Source: JALSRD01 sp964476595 (GTDB taxonomy: Bacteria > Desulfobacterota > Desulfobacteria > Desulfobacterales > JALSRD01). From it: DNA of 64,000 bases. Positions within the stretch are counted from its first letter, which is position 1; each line of letters starts with the position of its first letter. The DNA is taken from contig CAYZCL010000175.1 of NCBI GenBank assembly GCA_964476595.1, positions 1-64,000 of the forward strand, in the 5' to 3' direction. The position numbers and the translations under genes were made by a program. Below are positions 33,429-41,618 of this stretch, piece by piece. The notes under the pieces are model-generated. The model searched no databases, was not told the origin of the DNA, and worked only from the letters and a program-made list of their open reading frames with translations.

Positions 33429-34147
33429 AGCGCCTGCGCGCCGCCCTGCAGTTCATGACCACCCTGCCGCTGGGCAAACCGGTGCGCCTGGAACCGGCCG
33501 CCATGGCGCCCCTGTTTCCGCTGGCCGGCCTGCTGCTGGGACTCATCACGGCCCTCGCGGACGTGGCCTTCCGCCGCCTGTGGCCGCAAGGCGTCGCCGC
33601 CGTGCTGGACACCGTGCTGCTCATCGTTCTGAGCGGCGCCCTGCACCTGGACGGCCTGGCCGACACCGCCGACGGCATTTTCAGCCACCGCGGCCGCCAA
33701 CGCGCCCTGGAAATCATGAAGGACAGCCGCGTGGGGGGGATGGGGGTGGTGGCCATCGTGTGCGTGCTGGGACTCAAGGCCGCCGGGCTGTCGGCCGTCT
33801 GGCAGCACCGATTTGTCGTGTTGACGGCCGTGCCGGCCCTTTCACGCAGCGGCATCCTGCTGGCCATGCGGACGCTGCCCTACGGGCGTCCGGAAGGCGG
33901 CCTGGGACACCCGTTCTTCAAAAAGCGCCTTTCGCCCGCATCCTTCTGGGGGGTGCTGCCGCCGGTGGCCCTGGTCCTTTCCTGCGGACTTGCCGGGGTG
34001 CCGCTCCTGGCGGGCTTCGTGCTGGTCACGCTGCTCCTGATCGGCTTTTACCGTAGAAAACTGGGCTGCGTCACCGGGGACATGCTGGGGGCCATGATTG
34101 AGACCAGCGAGGCCGTTCTCTTTCTGCTGGCGGCCGTGGGAGCCTGA
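33425..34147 (+). CDS. cobS: Adenosylcobinamide-GDP ribazoletransferase (cobalamin synthase)
   Basis: A 240-residue membrane protein with six to seven hydrophobic segments. It joins adenosylcobinamide-GDP to the lower-ligand nucleoside. LHLDGLADTADGIFSHRGRQRALEIMKDSRVGGMGV is the CobS active-site signature (DxxADtaDG), and GHPFFKKR follows. The GTG start overlaps the cobU stop (GTGA). It works with CobT, encoded at 43010 in a separate riboswitch unit. Confidence 0.93.
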   Translation: MKRLRAALQFMTTLPLGKPVRLEPAAMAPLFPLAGLLLGLITALADVAFRRLWPQGVAAVLDTVLLIVLSGALHLDGLADTADGIFSHRGRQRALEIMKDSRVGGMGVVAIVCVLGLKAAGLSAVWQHRFVVLTAVPALSRSGILLAMRTLPYGRPEGGLGHPFFKKRLSPASFWGVLPPVALVLSCGLAGVPLLAGFVLVTLLLIGFYRRKLGCVTGDMLGAMIETSEAVLFLLAAVGA

Positions 34148-34152
34148 CCGCC

Positions 34153-35121
34153 ATGCCGCCCGCAATCCTGTTCACGGTGATACCGGCGGCTTTCGCCCTG
34201 GACCTGCTGCTGGGAGACCCGCCGGGGCTGCCGCACCCCGTGCGCTGGATGGGCCGCGCCATCCAGTGGGCCGAGCCCCGCTTCCGCCACCTGGCGTTTC
34301 CCACCGTCGTTTGCGGCGGGCTGTTCACCGTCGCGCTGGTCGGCGCCACCTGGCTGCTGGCGGAGGCACTGCTGCGCCTCGCTTTGGCCGTGCACCCCGC
34401 CCTGGCCCTCGGACTGCAGGTCGTGATGATCTACTACTGCCTCTCGGCCCGCTGCCTGGCCCAGGCGGCCAGCGGAGTACTCGACCGCCTGCAGCGCGAG
34501 GGACTGACCGCCGCCCGGGAAGGGCTGGCCATGATCGTGGGACGCGACGTGGCGACACTGGACGCCGACGGCGTCCGCCGGGCGCTGGTGGAAACCGTGG
34601 CCGAGAACTTCGTGGACGGAGTGGCCAGCCCGCTTTTCTACGCGGCCCTGGGCGGCGCCCCGCTGGCACTGGCTTACAAGATGGTCAACACTCTGGACTC
34701 CATGGTGGGCTACAAGAACGAACGCTACGAACAGTTCGGCAAGTTTTCGGCGCGCCTGGACGACGTCGCCAACATCCTTCCCGCCCGGCTGGCGGTGCCG
34801 GTCATCGCCCTGGCCGCCCGGCTCCTGGGCGGCCCCGCCCGCCGGAGCCTTCGGACGGCTCTGCGCGAGGGGCGGCGCCACACCAGTCCCAACGCCGGCT
34901 TTCCCGAAGCCGCCTTCTCCGGCGCCCTGGGCGTGAGGCTCAACGGCCCCAACGTCTACGGCGGCCGCCTTGTCGAAAAGCCCTGGCTGGGGCGGGACTT
35001 TCCCGACCCCGGCCCGGAGCAGGTCCGCCGCGCCGTGCAGCTGATGGAAATCTCTGCGCTGTTGTGGGCGGGATTCTGCCTGCTGCTGCAGCCGGCGCTG
35101 CCGTGGGGGATGGGGCTGTGA
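34153..35121 (+). CDS. cbiB: Adenosylcobinamide-phosphate synthase
   Basis: A 322-residue inner-membrane protein that attaches aminopropanol (or its phosphate) to adenosylcobyric acid. ALDLLLGDPPGLPHPVRWMGRAI at the N-terminus, IVGRDVATLDADGVRRALVETVAENFVDGVASPLFYAALGGAPLALAYKMVNTLDSMVGYKNERYEQFGKFSARLDDVANILPARL in the middle, and AGFPEAAFSGALGVRLNGPNVYGG near the end are all characteristic. It starts 5 bases after cobS; its stop overlaps the GTG of cbiR. Confidence 0.95.
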   Translation: MPPAILFTVIPAAFALDLLLGDPPGLPHPVRWMGRAIQWAEPRFRHLAFPTVVCGGLFTVALVGATWLLAEALLRLALAVHPALALGLQVVMIYYCLSARCLAQAASGVLDRLQREGLTAAREGLAMIVGRDVATLDADGVRRALVETVAENFVDGVASPLFYAALGGAPLALAYKMVNTLDSMVGYKNERYEQFGKFSARLDDVANILPARLAVPVIALAARLLGGPARRSLRTALREGRRHTSPNAGFPEAAFSGALGVRLNGPNVYGGRLVEKPWLGRDFPDPGPEQVRRAVQLMEISALLWAGFCLLLQPALPWGMGL

Positions 35122-35912
35122 CACCGTCTCTGAAGGGCCGCTTTGCTTTCCGTCTGGCGACCACGTCGTTCATTTACCCCGCCGGGTGGGCCGAGAACGT
35201 GCGCCGGCTGGCCGCGCGGGTGGATGAAATCGAACTGCTGTTTTTCGAAAGCGCCCCCGGCAGCCTGCCCACCGCCGACGACATCCGGGAACTGGTGCGG
35301 CTGGGGCGGGACCTGGCGGTGGGTTACAACGTGCACCTGCCGCTGGATGTGTCCCCGGGCGATGCGGATGCCGCGCGGCGTCGCGAAGCGGTGCGGCGGC
35401 TGGCGGAGTGCCTCGCGCGCTGCTCCTCCCTGGCCCCGAGCAGCTACACGCTGCACCTTCCCGCCGGGAGATCCCCCACAGACGAGGCCCGCTGGTCAGC
35501 CTGGCGGCATAACTGCCGCCGCAGCATCGAGGCGCTGCTCGACACGGGTCTGAACAGCCGCCGGCTGGCGGTCGAGACCCTCGTGCACCCCCCTTTCGAA
35601 AGGGTGCAGGAGCTGGTGGAGGAATACGATCTCGGGGTCTGCCTGGACGTGGGCCACCTGCTGATATGCGGGCGAGACCCGGCGGCGTTCTTCCGGCGCC
35701 TGGCGCGGCGCATCGCCGTGGTGCACCTTCACGGCGTCGCAGACGGCCGCGATCACCTGGGCCTGGATTGCATGCCGCCCCGGCGGCGCAACGGCATCCT
35801 GGAGCTGCTCACCGGTTTCAGGGGCACCGTCAGCCTGGAGGTTTTTTCGCCTTCGGATCTGCAGGCGTCGCTGCAGGTTCTCGAACAATGGCGCAGATCA
35901 TCATCGCCGTGA
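35118..35912 (+). CDS. cbiR: Cobamide-remodelling amidohydrolase, CbiR type (AP-endonuclease-like TIM barrel)
   Basis: A 264-residue protein of the xylose isomerase/AP endonuclease-2 superfamily. It has strand-end motifs FRLATTSFIYP, DEIELLFFES, YNVHLPLD, TLHLP, LAVETL (E), GVCLDVGHLL (D, H), VVHLHGV (H), DHLGL and VSLEVF (E), matching a metal-binding TIM barrel. CbiR proteins of this superfamily cut the nucleotide loop of imported cobamides, allowing rebuilding with another lower ligand. Placement directly after cbiB with a GTGA overlap strongly supports this over DNA repair or sugar isomerisation. It is the last gene of the operon and converges with ydbL, with 13 bases between the stops. 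Confidence 0.75.
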   Translation: MTPSLKGRFAFRLATTSFIYPAGWAENVRRLAARVDEIELLFFESAPGSLPTADDIRELVRLGRDLAVGYNVHLPLDVSPGDADAARRREAVRRLAECLARCSSLAPSSYTLHLPAGRSPTDEARWSAWRHNCRRSIEALLDTGLNSRRLAVETLVHPPFERVQELVEEYDLGVCLDVGHLLICGRDPAAFFRRLARRIAVVHLHGVADGRDHLGLDCMPPRRRNGILELLTGFRGTVSLEVFSPSDLQASLQVLEQWRRSSSP

Positions 35913-35925
35913 TGCGCGACGCGGC

Positions 35926-36306
35926 TCATTTCTTGCGGTACCAGCGCCCGTTGGCGTCCTGGAGCCAGAATCCGGCGGGGCTCTTCCGGGCAATCTGCAG
36001 GGCCCGGCGTTTCTCCACCACCTCCACCGCCACGCCCTGCTGCTTGGCGATGGCCTGGTACACGGTCCTCCGGTCCCGGTTCTCGGCCTTCACCAGCGAT
36101 TTGGCCCGGGCGTCGCCCGCCTTCTTGACGAAAGCCAGGTACCCGCGGTTGGTCTCACCGATGATCCCCTGCTTCTTGAGGGCCACGATCTGCGGTAGTC
36201 GCTTCTTGAAGCGCTCCTTTATGTTACCGGCGTAACCAGACGTACATACTAGACATACAGATAGTAGTACAGATACAAAGATTAGCGTCCGTTTTCGGTT
36301 CGGCAT
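35926..36306 (-). CDS. ydbL: YdbL-family (DUF1318) periplasmic protein
   Basis: A 126-residue protein with a signal peptide (MPNRKRTLIFVSVLLSVCLVCTSGYA) and a DUF1318 core. That core is NIKERFKKRLPQIVALKKQGIIGETNRGYLAFVKKAGDARAKSLVKAENRDRRTVYQAIAKQQGVAVEVVEKRRALQIARKSPAGFWLQDANGRWYRK. GGGAG lies about 8 bases before the ATG. It is the last gene of a ydbH-ynbE-ydbL operon, as in enterobacteria, where YdbL assists the YdbH-YnbE envelope bridge. The cysteine in the signal peptide lacks a proper lipobox. Confidence 0.85.
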   Translation of the reverse strand: MPNRKRTLIFVSVLLSVCLVCTSGYAGNIKERFKKRLPQIVALKKQGIIGETNRGYLAFVKKAGDARAKSLVKAENRDRRTVYQAIAKQQGVAVEVVEKRRALQIARKSPAGFWLQDANGRWYRKK

Positions 36307-36337
36307 GGCAGTCGCTCCCGAGAGAATTGGATGGCCG

Positions 36338-36544
36338 CTAGGGCCTGGTCGTTTTCTGTTTCTCCAGTTTGGTGGCCGAGGCGTCGATGTCGCCGAAAAA
36401 GTCATCCAGCGCGCGGTCCACCTTGACGTTGACATCGATGGTGATGTGAATCGGCTTGACCTCGATGGGGGCCACCTGGACATTGTGCCGGGTGCAGCCC
36501 GCCATCAGCAGCAGCAGGAACAGGATGGGTAAGCGCTTTTTCAT
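36338..36544 (-). CDS. ynbE: YnbE-like lipoprotein
   Basis: A 68-residue lipoprotein. The signal peptide ends in the lipobox LLMAGC (cysteine at residue 17), followed by a short mature part with VKPIHITIDVNVKVDRALDDFFGDIDA, the YnbE signature. YnbE is thought to extend the AsmA-like protein YdbH to the outer membrane. The ATG at 36544 begins the signal peptide (MKKRLPILFLLL), with CGAGGAGCGAACG upstream. It lies 20 bases after ydbH. Confidence 0.87.
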   Translation of the reverse strand: MKKRLPILFLLLLMAGCTRHNVQVAPIEVKPIHITIDVNVKVDRALDDFFGDIDASATKLEKQKTTRP

Positions 36545-36564
36545 GCGTTCGCTCCTCGCAATCC

Positions 36565-39321
36565 TCATTGCATCATAGGCAGGATGTCGCTGTAGCGCAG
36601 CAGACGGTTCAGCGGCAGCCGGAAATTGACGTCCAGGCGGATTCCCTGAAAACGGGACCCCGGCGCGCCCTTGGGCACTTTCACGAAGCCGCCCTTTTCT
36701 TTTCGGTACTCGAAAGGCAGCACGCCGGCCGGCCGGCCGTCCAGCTGCAGGCGCATCAGCAAGTCTTCTCCCTCGGTGTTCAGGGTGAGCCTGGCCCATT
36801 TGTAATCATAATCCTTGAGCGCCTCGCTGGCAAGCGCCATCTGCCCGTACTGGGGTGTGCCCGGCGTCACGCCGGCCGTCAGAATGTCGCTCTGCAGGAT
36901 GCGTATCTTGCCCCCTTCGCCCGGGGTGGAAAACAGGAAACCGTCTGCAAAGTCGATGCGCCCCCGGGACCAGTGAAGCGGTATGCGCCCGTTGAGGGTC
37001 CCCTCTCCCCGGGCGTCGATGCCCAGCTGGTCCAGGACCCGGGCCAGGTTCAGGCGGTCGCAGTACAGCGTCAAACGATAGTCTTCGGTCTGCGGGGCGA
37101 TGCGAAAGGCGGGCACTTCGACGATGCCGCGACACCACTGCACGCGGCTTTTTTCGATGAGCACCGAGCGGGGGGACTCGAGCCGGTACTCCAGGTGCCC
37201 GTTTTCCACGACCAGGTCCCCCACGGCCGCACGTGTGAAATCGAGGGGCTGTGCCGGGGCGCTGCGCAGGTCCGGCAGTCGCGGCAGTTCCACGCGCGCC
37301 CGGATGCCCTCGATACGTACCTTCTTCTCCGGCATGCGCAGGCGGCCGTCTTCCCATGACGCCGTGAGGTGTCCTCCCATGCCGCTTCCGTCGTCACCGA
37401 TTTCCGCCCGCACCCGCAGGGCGCCTCCCGCCAGCCAGCCGGCCGCCGCCGGAACCAGGGTGCCCAGGTCGATCTCCGGGGCCGTGGCCGGACGCTTCAA
37501 ATCGAGCTTCAGGCGCAGTGCGGCAGGTCCTTGCGGCCGCCACTGAAAGCGCCCCTTCAGGGATGTTTTCAGCTGTGAGACCCGCTTTGTGCGGAAAACG
37601 GCCGAAAAATCGATTCCCGATCCCCGCTGTACGAGGCGGCCCTCGAGGCGGCCCAGCCGTCGACCGTTAAACAGGATGGCGCCGGCGGCAAACCGTCCGG
37701 GACGGTAACGGTCGGCGGACGGCCAGTGCAGCGGAAGGCTGGCGGAAATCCCGGAGACGCGCAGTCCCTGCGCCTTCATCCGCGCCCCGCCGCCGGAAAT
37801 TTCCAGCACCCCCCGGCCCGAGACCGTCCCGGAAGGCGCCAGTGAAAATTCGCCCCGGCCGAGAATCTTCCCGGCGCTTGCGCTGCCCTGCGCCGATGCC
37901 AGTCCGGCATTGACCAGCACCACCTCCGCGCTCCCCGCGGCCGGCCGCGGCGCACGGCCGAAACGCACCCGGCTCTCCAGGGTCAGCGAAGCGGCCTGCG
38001 AGGACAATTTTCCGGCGTGCAGCCCGATCCCGGAAACCGCCATCCGCAGCCGTGTGCGGATCCCGTCGGCCCGTCCGTCGGCCGCAAACCGGATAGAAGG
38101 CGTTTCTGCGCGCAGGCCGGCCGCGCCATATTTCAGCGCCAGCGGCGCCGCCGTCTGCCTGTGCGAGTCGTCGGTCGTCAGGGAAACCCGCCAATCACGC
38201 TTTCCGGAATACGATCCCGCAATCATGATCGGCAAGGCGATGGGTGAGTCGACGTGCAGGTCCCCGGACAGGGGACGTCCCGCCGCAGCCCCCGGGAAGA
38301 GCACGGCCCGCAGCCGGCCGTCCGCCTTCCAGGTGCCCTGCAGCCCGTCGAGTTCCAGCTCCATTGACGCCAGCCGGACCGGAAACGGCGCCCGGATGGA
38401 GAGCCCCGAAAGGTTCACGCGCCACCGATGACCGTTCGGCGCCGCGATGCGTACAAGGCAGGGGTCCGCCGGCGACGGGTTGGCCAGCCGCAGGTTTCCG
38501 ACCCGCACGTGCAGGTTTTCCACGCGGCAGCGGGCGGCCAGGTCCGAGAGGAACGAACGTTTCAGGTAGAGGTACATGCCGGCCGAGAGGGACAAACGTC
38601 CGGCCAGCGACAAATCGGCGGGCAGGATGCGAAGGCCGTTGAACACGCCCAGCGCCAGGCCGGGAACATCCAGGTCCACTTTCACACGCCGGCCGGTCGT
38701 ACGCAGCTTCAGGTTCACCTCCTGTCCCCGCAGAAGCAACCGGGCGTTTGCGGTCGTATTCGGCAGGCCCTGGGCGAGCCCTTCGATGCACAGCGTGAAG
38801 GGCACCGCCTCCGGTGCGTCGGCCAGGCCGTCGACCCACAACATTCCCTCGACATCCAGCCGCCCGACGGCGGTGGAGAAGCCATCCGTTTCGGGTTTCG
38901 ACGGTCCGCCGGCGCCGCCCCCCGCCGCGTTGAAAAGCGCCCGCAGCCCGGGGTCTTTGAGGCGCAGCCGTCCGCCGCGCAACTCGGTGAAAACCTGCAG
39001 TCCGCGCACGCGCACGCGGTCGATGCGCCTCTTGCGGTACAGCGTCAGCGGGGCGTAGTCCAGCCGCAGCGAATCGATTCGCAGCGCCGGCCGCCGCGCC
39101 GACCCCAACCGCATGGACGAGAGTTCCGCTCCGTGCAGCCAGGCGCTGCGCACCCTGAGATCAACGGGCATGCCCGTAAACTGTGCGAGCCCGTCGGTCA
39201 CCCGCCGCGTGAGGTATTCCGACAGGTAACTGCGAGCGGCCAGCAGCGCCACCGCAACCAGCAGCGCCGCCAGCAGCAGGCCGACCACCAGCCCGCAGAG
39301 AATCTTGCGACCCGAAGGCAT
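36565..39321 (-). CDS. ydbH: YdbH-family AsmA-like intermembrane phospholipid transport protein
   Basis: A 918-residue protein with one N-terminal membrane helix (about residues 7-30, ILCGLVVGLLLAALLVAVALLAA) and a long periplasmic part rich in beta-strands. It is of the AsmA-like/YdbH type (for example PVDLRVRSAWLHGAELSSMRLG, ALRIDSLRLDYAPLTLY). The C-terminus (LNGRIPLHWSRGRIDFADGFLFSTPGEGGKIRI...DYDYKWARLTLNTEGEDLLMRLQLDGRPAGVLPFEY...GIRLDVNFRLPLNRLL) is the YdbH dicarboxy-terminal signature. The protein should span the periplasm and move glycerophospholipids to the outer membrane with YnbE. The ATG at 39321 was chosen for GGGGGAAAA upstream. Confidence 0.87.
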   Translation of the reverse strand: MPSGRKILCGLVVGLLLAALLVAVALLAARSYLSEYLTRRVTDGLAQFTGMPVDLRVRSAWLHGAELSSMRLGSARRPALRIDSLRLDYAPLTLYRKRRIDRVRVRGLQVFTELRGGRLRLKDPGLRALFNAAGGGAGGPSKPETDGFSTAVGRLDVEGMLWVDGLADAPEAVPFTLCIEGLAQGLPNTTANARLLLRGQEVNLKLRTTGRRVKVDLDVPGLALGVFNGLRILPADLSLAGRLSLSAGMYLYLKRSFLSDLAARCRVENLHVRVGNLRLANPSPADPCLVRIAAPNGHRWRVNLSGLSIRAPFPVRLASMELELDGLQGTWKADGRLRAVLFPGAAAGRPLSGDLHVDSPIALPIMIAGSYSGKRDWRVSLTTDDSHRQTAAPLALKYGAAGLRAETPSIRFAADGRADGIRTRLRMAVSGIGLHAGKLSSQAASLTLESRVRFGRAPRPAAGSAEVVLVNAGLASAQGSASAGKILGRGEFSLAPSGTVSGRGVLEISGGGARMKAQGLRVSGISASLPLHWPSADRYRPGRFAAGAILFNGRRLGRLEGRLVQRGSGIDFSAVFRTKRVSQLKTSLKGRFQWRPQGPAALRLKLDLKRPATAPEIDLGTLVPAAAGWLAGGALRVRAEIGDDGSGMGGHLTASWEDGRLRMPEKKVRIEGIRARVELPRLPDLRSAPAQPLDFTRAAVGDLVVENGHLEYRLESPRSVLIEKSRVQWCRGIVEVPAFRIAPQTEDYRLTLYCDRLNLARVLDQLGIDARGEGTLNGRIPLHWSRGRIDFADGFLFSTPGEGGKIRILQSDILTAGVTPGTPQYGQMALASEALKDYDYKWARLTLNTEGEDLLMRLQLDGRPAGVLPFEYRKEKGGFVKVPKGAPGSRFQGIRLDVNFRLPLNRLLRYSDILPMMQ

Positions 39322-39424
39322 TGTGTTTTCCCCCGCTTGAACCACTTTTTCCGTGACGAAAAATGATTATTATGGGGCAGGATCTTTTTCAATGCAAAAA
39401 TCGAACGCATTCAGGGAGGACGAC

Positions 39425-40564
39425 ATGCGCATCGGAATGATATCCACCTACCCGCCCATCGAGTGCGGCATCGCCACCTACACCCAGTACCTGACCGATG
39501 CCCTGCGAAAGGAGCGCAACGACATCTACCTGGTCTCGCACATCGGCAGCAGCGGCCGGCAGGTGTTTCCCTGTTTCGACTACGAAGACGGCGACCTGGC
39601 CGAAAAGGCGTATTCCACCATGGTCCGCTTCACCCCCGACGTGGTCCACATCCAGCACGAGTTCGGGCTTTTCGGCAAGTTCGCCGGCGTGTCGGTGGTG
39701 CCGTTGATTCTGCGCTTCCGCCTGACGGGCATCCCGGTGGTCACGACGCTGCACACCGTCTACCGGGATCCCCCCGAGGCCCACCGCCTGATCCTGCAGT
39801 CCGTCCTGCTGCACTCCAACAAGGTCATCGTACACGAGGATTTTCAGCGGGAAACCCTGCGGCAGTTGGCCCCCTTTGCGCTGTCGGACCACATTCGCAT
39901 CATCCCCCACGGGGCCCGGGAACTGGATCCGGTGCCCGATGCACGGGCGCAGCTGCGACTGCCCGCGGACAAGAAGATCATCCTGATGATCGGCTATTTC
40001 CGGCCCAGCAAGAACTTCGATCTCATCGTGGACTTGCTGCCGGACATCCTGCAGGCCTACCCCGACGCGGTGCTGGTGATCGCCGGCAAGACCCGCGGCA
40101 ACGAACACCTGCAGTACCGCAAGCACCTGTTCGGCAAGATCAAGCATTCCCCGGTCAACGATCACATCTACCTCATCCGCGGCCAGCTCAAGCAGGAGGT
40201 TTTCGACACCATCCTGTCGGCCGCCGACGTGGTGGTACTGCCGTACACGATCAACTCCCAGAGCGGCATCCTGGCCCACGCTATGGCCTTCGGACGGCCG
40301 GTGGTGGCCAGCAGCAGCGGGGCCATGAAGGGCATTCTGACCCGCTCCGGCGCCGGCCTGGCCAGCGAAAGCGAGCGCGAGTTCGTGGAGAACATCGCCC
40401 GTGTGCTTGCGGACGAGGATTTCGCCTCCCGGCTCTCGGCCAATGCCCGGCGCTACGTGCGGGAAGTCATCAGCTGGGCGCACATCGCACGGCAGCACAT
40501 GGACATCTACCGGGGATTCATCGACAACGCTTTCCTGGATTCGCGCACCATCTGGGTGGAGTGA
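39425..40564 (+). CDS. GT4-family glycosyltransferase
   Basis: A 379-residue GT-B fold glycosyltransferase. The N-terminal lobe opens with IGMISTYPPIECGIATYTQYLTDAL and contains PDVVHIQHEFGLFGKFAG. The C-terminal lobe contains IILMIGYFRPSKNFDLIVDLLPDIL, VLVIAGKTRGNE, ADVVVLPYTINSQSGILAHAMAFGRPVVASSSGA. The usual E-x7-E of many GT4 enzymes reads S-GILAHAMA here. GGGAGGA lies about 6 bases before the ATG. It is followed 11 bases later by a GH130-type gene. The sugar donor and acceptor cannot be told from sequence. Confidence 0.82.
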   Translation: MRIGMISTYPPIECGIATYTQYLTDALRKERNDIYLVSHIGSSGRQVFPCFDYEDGDLAEKAYSTMVRFTPDVVHIQHEFGLFGKFAGVSVVPLILRFRLTGIPVVTTLHTVYRDPPEAHRLILQSVLLHSNKVIVHEDFQRETLRQLAPFALSDHIRIIPHGARELDPVPDARAQLRLPADKKIILMIGYFRPSKNFDLIVDLLPDILQAYPDAVLVIAGKTRGNEHLQYRKHLFGKIKHSPVNDHIYLIRGQLKQEVFDTILSAADVVVLPYTINSQSGILAHAMAFGRPVVASSSGAMKGILTRSGAGLASESEREFVENIARVLADEDFASRLSANARRYVREVISWAHIARQHMDIYRGFIDNAFLDSRTIWVE

Positions 40565-40575
40565 GAGGAGGGGCC

Positions 40576-41514
40576 ATGAAACAGTCCGTTCTGCATCCGT
40601 TTACCCGATACCCCCAAAACCCCATTCTGAGCCGTGAGGATGTCCCGTACGCCTGCAACACGGTCTTCAACGCCGCGGCCGTGAAGTTCGAAGGCCGCTA
40701 CCTGCTGCTGCTGCGCATCGAGGACCTTTCGGGCGTCAGCCACCTGACCCGGGCCTGGTCGCGGGACGGCTACCATTTCCGGGTGGACGCGCACCCCTGG
40801 ATCACGCCGACCCAGGATGCCGATACGTCGGTCTACGAGGTCTACGGTATCGAGGACCCGCGCATCACGGTCATCGACGGCGCCTTCTACATCACCTACA
40901 CGGCCTTCGGTCCCTACGGCCCGCGGGTGGCCATCGGACGCACCTACGATTTCGAGTCCTTCGAACGACTGGCCCTGGTGACCGAGGTGGACAACAAGGA
41001 CGCCGTGCTGTTTCCGGAGAAAATCGACGGCAAGTATCTGCTCATCGACCGCCCCGCCGGCTTCGCCGGCAAGCGCGGCGACATCTGGATCCAGGAGTCC
41101 CCGGACATGATTCACTGGGGACGCGCCCGCGTGCTGCTGTCGGCCGAGCCGGGCTGGGCGGGTTCCAAGCTGGGCATTTCGACGCCGCCCATTCGCACCG
41201 AAAAGGGATGGCTGGCCTTCTACCACGGGGTGCGCCGGACGCCTTCGGGCAACCTGTATCGCCTAGGTTGCATGCTGATGGACCTGAAAGACCCCCGCAG
41301 GGTCATCGGGCACACGCCGCACTTCATCTTCGGCCCGGAAGAGATCTACGAACGCACGGGGGACGTGCCCAACGTCATCTTCCCCTGCGGGGTGATCGTC
41401 GAAGACGACGGCACCCTGAAGATGTATTACGGCGCGGCGGATACGCACATCGCACTGGCCGAAGCCTCGCTGGCGGACATTCTTTCGCTGTGCGACAGCT
41501 GCGCCACGCAGTAG
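40576..41514 (+). CDS. GH130-family glycoside phosphorylase / hydrolase
   Basis: A 312-residue five-bladed beta-propeller protein. PFTRYPQNPILSREDVPYACNTVFNAAAVKFEGRYLLLLRIED, the YGIEDPRITVIDGAFYITYTAFG block with its catalytic-type aspartate, NKDAVLFPEKIDGKYLLIDRP and KLGISTPPIRTEKGWLAFYHGV fit GH130 (beta-mannoside phosphorylases and relatives). GGAGGGG precedes the ATG. The tight link to the GT4 gene suggests a small glycan made and broken down by one operon; its identity is unknown. Confidence 0.83.
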   Translation: MKQSVLHPFTRYPQNPILSREDVPYACNTVFNAAAVKFEGRYLLLLRIEDLSGVSHLTRAWSRDGYHFRVDAHPWITPTQDADTSVYEVYGIEDPRITVIDGAFYITYTAFGPYGPRVAIGRTYDFESFERLALVTEVDNKDAVLFPEKIDGKYLLIDRPAGFAGKRGDIWIQESPDMIHWGRARVLLSAEPGWAGSKLGISTPPIRTEKGWLAFYHGVRRTPSGNLYRLGCMLMDLKDPRRVIGHTPHFIFGPEEIYERTGDVPNVIFPCGVIVEDDGTLKMYYGAADTHIALAEASLADILSLCDSCATQ

Positions 41515-41618
41515 GCACGCCGTCGCGCACGGCCGAAAAAGGGGCGTCGGCACCGCGCATTGCCCGCCCGCAGCTGCCGTTCCCGGTCGGCCATGGCCGC
41601 AATGAGCGTCCGCCGCTC

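Noticed and set aside
35118..35912. Apurinic endonuclease or sugar isomerase annotation
   Set aside because: The fold is shared, but the operon position right after cbiB with a start-stop overlap points to the CbiR branch of the superfamily.
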